Made by a program: the position numbers and the translations under genes. The notes beneath the pieces were generated by a model that saw only the letters and a program-made list of their open reading frames with translations, did not search any database and had not been told where the DNA came from. Of a DNA stretch of 64,000 nt, positions 62,067 to 64,000 are shown piece after piece; position 1 is the stretch's first letter; each line of letters begins with the position of its first letter. This DNA is from Paenibacillus chitinolyticus NBRC 15660. Lineage in GTDB: Bacteria; Bacillota; Bacilli; Paenibacillales; NBRC-103111. The stretch is taken from assembly GCF_000739915.1 (NCBI RefSeq), contig NZ_BBJT01000001.1, positions 248,001 through 312,000 on the forward strand. The letters are read 5' to 3'.

Positions 62067-63029
62067 TTGTCACCAAAAGTGGTATTGATGGAGGGAAAAC
62101 GCACCTTGAAGGATAGCGATGAAATTAAAGAGAGATATGCGGAGCAGATCCGTGCATTTTCATTATGGATGAAACATTCCGGATATACCGAAGCAACGCA
62201 AAAAGAGTATCTCAGGGAAGTACTGAGCTTTCTTCAATCCTTAGAAGGGAGTCCAATTGAAGAAGCCGGCAAGATAGGCGTTATCAACTTTCTTGTTTCC
62301 AAGCAAAAAACAGCCGGTGAGTCCACAAGAAACCGGTCGCTTTCAGCAATAAGATCCTTTTATAGCGCTTTAATCGACTTTGAGTTGGCAACGAAGAATC
62401 CGGCCTTAGAAGTGAAAAAATCCAAGACCGAGAAAAATAAGAAGCCCGTATATCTTGAAGAAGAAGAACTGGTACAAAGCCTCGAGTATATCAACGGAAG
62501 GTATCGGAATCGAAATATCGCCATATTCCTGCTAATGGGTTATTGCGGATTGCGGGTAGGTGAAGTGCACCGATTGAACCTCGTGAATTTTAAAAAGACA
62601 AAAGGGGCTATCGAAGTATTTGGTAAGGGGAGGAAATGGAATGAAATCCCTCTGCCTAATGTGCTTAATGACTATTTAATTAAAGTCTTGGAGGAGCGGC
62701 TTACTCCTTACAGCCAAAAAGAAGACGCCTTCTTTGTTTCACAGAAGGGAAGACGACTCTCGATCAGGCAGATCCAGAAGATTGCTAACCAAACTTTTTC
62801 AGCTTTTAAGGAGAAAAATCCGAAGGTAACGGACATGAATCTATCCTGCCATAAGCTGCGGCACTCTTTTGCAACCATGATGCTAAAAAAAGGCAATGAT
62901 ATTCGAATCGTGAAGGAGCTTATGGGGCATTCATCTATTGAAACCACCGCACTCTATACGCATGTAAATGATGAGCAAAAGAAAAATGCGATGGCTTCCG
63001 TTAACATACCAATGGAGGCGATTGGATAA
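62067..63029 (+). CDS. Tyrosine recombinase/integrase, XerC/XerD-like
   Basis: 320 residues. SAM-like core-binding domain (about 20-105) and catalytic domain with R in YCGLRVGEVHRL, K in FGKGRKWNEIPL, HKLRHSFATMML, H in LMGHSSIETTALYTH and its tyrosine. All catalytic residues (R, K, H, R, H, Y) are present. The TTG at 62067 has AGGGG six bases upstream; a later TTG at 62106 with GGAGGG is possible. It differs from XerS in window and may be a mobile-element integrase or extra Xer protein. A 28-bp palindrome lies upstream. Confidence 0.9.
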   Translation: MSPKVVLMEGKRTLKDSDEIKERYAEQIRAFSLWMKHSGYTEATQKEYLREVLSFLQSLEGSPIEEAGKIGVINFLVSKQKTAGESTRNRSLSAIRSFYSALIDFELATKNPALEVKKSKTEKNKKPVYLEEEELVQSLEYINGRYRNRNIAIFLLMGYCGLRVGEVHRLNLVNFKKTKGAIEVFGKGRKWNEIPLPNVLNDYLIKVLEERLTPYSQKEDAFFVSQKGRRLSIRQIQKIANQTFSAFKEKNPKVTDMNLSCHKLRHSFATMMLKKGNDIRIVKELMGHSSIETTALYTHVNDEQKKNAMASVNIPMEAIG

Positions 63030-63057
63030 TCCTAACCGAACGAACAGAGTCGAATGC

Positions 63058-63240
63058 ATGTGCACATACCGATATAGCGGAAGCATGGTTTTAGATGATA
63101 ATGGGGAAGCGAAAAAACTGGTTACGCAGGTGTGTCGGTTCCAAAGGCCCTGGGCTGAATGCCGGGACGATAGTATATGTCAACATATGACGCTTAAAAG
63201 TCGCTTAATTGCGGCTTTTTTTGTTTCGTTATCCGCATAG
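63058..63240 (+). CDS. Doubtful small cysteine-containing ORF
   Basis: 60 residues with MCTYRYSGSM, VCRFQRPWAECRDDSICQHM and a hydrophobic end. Four cysteines suggest a real peptide, but there is no clear ribosome site, and the last codons lie inside a terminator hairpin (63196-63222), so a terminated transcript would lack the stop codon. Gene remnant or non-coding is as likely. Nothing else was seen in 63030-63383. Confidence 0.25.
   Translation: MCTYRYSGSMVLDDNGEAKKLVTQVCRFQRPWAECRDDSICQHMTLKSRLIAAFFVSLSA
63196..63222 (+). terminator. Terminator downstream of the integrase
   Basis: AAAAGTCGC / GCGGCTTTT hairpin with a TTAATT loop and a T run. Confidence 0.75.
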
Positions 63241-63272
63241 GCTCTGTTATCCTTGATTGTTGATTTCTGACC

Positions 63273-63306
63273 AAAAGAAAAACCGCCCTATCAATCATAA
63301 GGCGGT
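63273..63306 (-). terminator. Terminator of the VOC-family gene
   Basis: ACCGCC / GGCGGT stem with a 13-base loop; on the minus strand TTTTTCTTTT follows. Confidence 0.7.
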
Positions 63307-63383
63307 AAATTCTGAACTAACGTTTTCCGTTATCAATGACTCGTGGTACGGTCTTCCCCCAGTCTGTAACGGCAAAGTGCACT

Positions 63384-63878
63384 TTATCCCTCATACGCTT
63401 GCATCAAAGTTTTTATGTCAATTTTACTCTTCGTTTGGAGCAATGCTTTCATAACTCTTTCTGATTTTTCTGGATCTGGGTCGCTTACCATCTCGGTTAG
63501 AGTGGAAGGAATAATTTGCCACGACACGCCGTACTTATCTTTTAGCCAACCGCAGTTTTGAGCCTTTTCATCGCCGCCTTCGGAGAGTTTTTCCCAAAAA
63601 TAGTCCAATTCATCTTGATCTTCACAGTTCACGATAAATGATATTGCCTCTGTGAATTTGAAATACGGACCGCCATTTAAGGCTACGAATTCTTGCCCGT
63701 CCAGTTGAAATTCCACAGTCATTACGGTTCCTTCTGGTATCCCGTGATTATCTTTGCCATGGTGAGTGATTCTTCCTATCTTCGAATTTTTAAAAATAGA
63801 AGTGTACAACTCTGCCGCCTGTTCGGCTTGTGTATCGAACCACAAGTTTGGCGTGATTTTTTGGATTTTGTTATTCAT
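63384..63878 (-). CDS. VOC/PhnB-like protein (3-demethylubiquinone-9 methyltransferase domain)
   Basis: 164 residues. It starts MNNKIQKITPNLWFDTQAEQAAE, with the pattern ITPNLWFDTQAEQAAELY, FQLDGQEFVALNGGP and CGWLKDKYGVSWQIIP, as in PhnB-like proteins of the glyoxalase fold. Despite the family name these are not methyltransferases by fold; function unknown. ATG 63878 is chosen for TAAGGAGG eight bases upstream; longer starts lack one. The remaining 63879-64000 holds no further gene. Confidence 0.9.
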   Translation of the reverse strand: MNNKIQKITPNLWFDTQAEQAAELYTSIFKNSKIGRITHHGKDNHGIPEGTVMTVEFQLDGQEFVALNGGPYFKFTEAISFIVNCEDQDELDYFWEKLSEGGDEKAQNCGWLKDKYGVSWQIIPSTLTEMVSDPDPEKSERVMKALLQTKSKIDIKTLMQAYEG

Positions 63879-64000
63879 AATTTTTTCCTCCTTAATATTC
63901 AAGCGTTTAAGTAGGTTTATACACAATACAGATTAGCATCAAAAATGAGCCATGATTTCTTTCAAATTGCTAGGATTAAAAAGTTACAGATGTAAAAATT

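Overview
The window looks like chromosome from an endospore-forming Firmicute of the Paenibacillaceae, most likely Paenibacillus or a close relative. The reasons are a GerA/GerC germinant-receptor operon with a SigG-type promoter, a YjcZ-type 28-residue sporulation peptide with a SigK-like promoter, YolD, YebC, DUF421 and YdbS/YdbT proteins, a XerS-type recombinase, strong AGGAGG ribosome sites with many GTG and TTG starts, and a moderately GC-rich coding style. No rRNA, tRNA, CRISPR array or insertion sequence was recognised.

Layout. 1-3.2 kb: end of a germinant-receptor operon, then an AhpD-like oxidoreductase with its ECF41 sigma factor. 3.4-6.1 kb: a Zn/Cd/Pb P1B ATPase and the ArsR/CadC-type repressor that probably binds the palindrome in its promoter. 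6.1-11.2 kb: a KinB-like histidine kinase, an arylamine N-acetyltransferase, and metE behind a cobalamin riboswitch and terminator. 11.4-17.6 kb: YolD, an FAD/Rieske oxidoreductase, an Eis-like acetyltransferase, and an FAD oxidoreductase plus sugar-phosphate isomerase pair. 17.8-24.6 kb: YjcZ, an HPII-type catalase, an MBL hydrolase with a TetR repressor and twin operators, and a secreted three-CBM chitinase. 24.8-30.8 kb: an orphan ABC ATPase, ilvD, an ECF sigma/anti-sigma pair and a formamidase-like enzyme. 30.9-34 kb: AraC, TetR and an MFS drug pump. 34-38.9 kb: an HssRS-like two-component system in one operon with an MMPL transporter.

39-64 kb is the accessory-looking part. Five 28-bp sites in dif format (11-6-11, with arms matching the Firmicutes XerD half-site TTATGTWAACT) lie at 39.07, 42.84, 56.65, 58.80 and 60.09 kb. 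They bracket small self-contained transcription units: a YceI/methyltransferase/GNAT/XerS block, a GntR-ABC-permease block with its own promoter and terminator, and a single enolase-superfamily gene. A XerS-type recombinase starts about 100 bp from one site. A second tyrosine recombinase at 62.1 kb has a different 28-bp palindrome, also 11-6-11, just upstream. I see no comparable site in the first 39 kb. This cluster of dif-like sites is the most unusual thing in the window and could mark a chromosomal Xer-mobilised module array.

Other notable genes are a PASTA protein with a degenerate kinase domain, a stand-alone caspase-like protein, a methyltransferase with a histone-H1-like tail, and an AT-rich patch carrying a beta-propeller dehydrogenase and a YmaF protein. 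Much of the regulation is legible: ArsR, TetR (twice), MerR, GntR and CcpA-type sites and several alternative-sigma promoters sit next to the expected genes.
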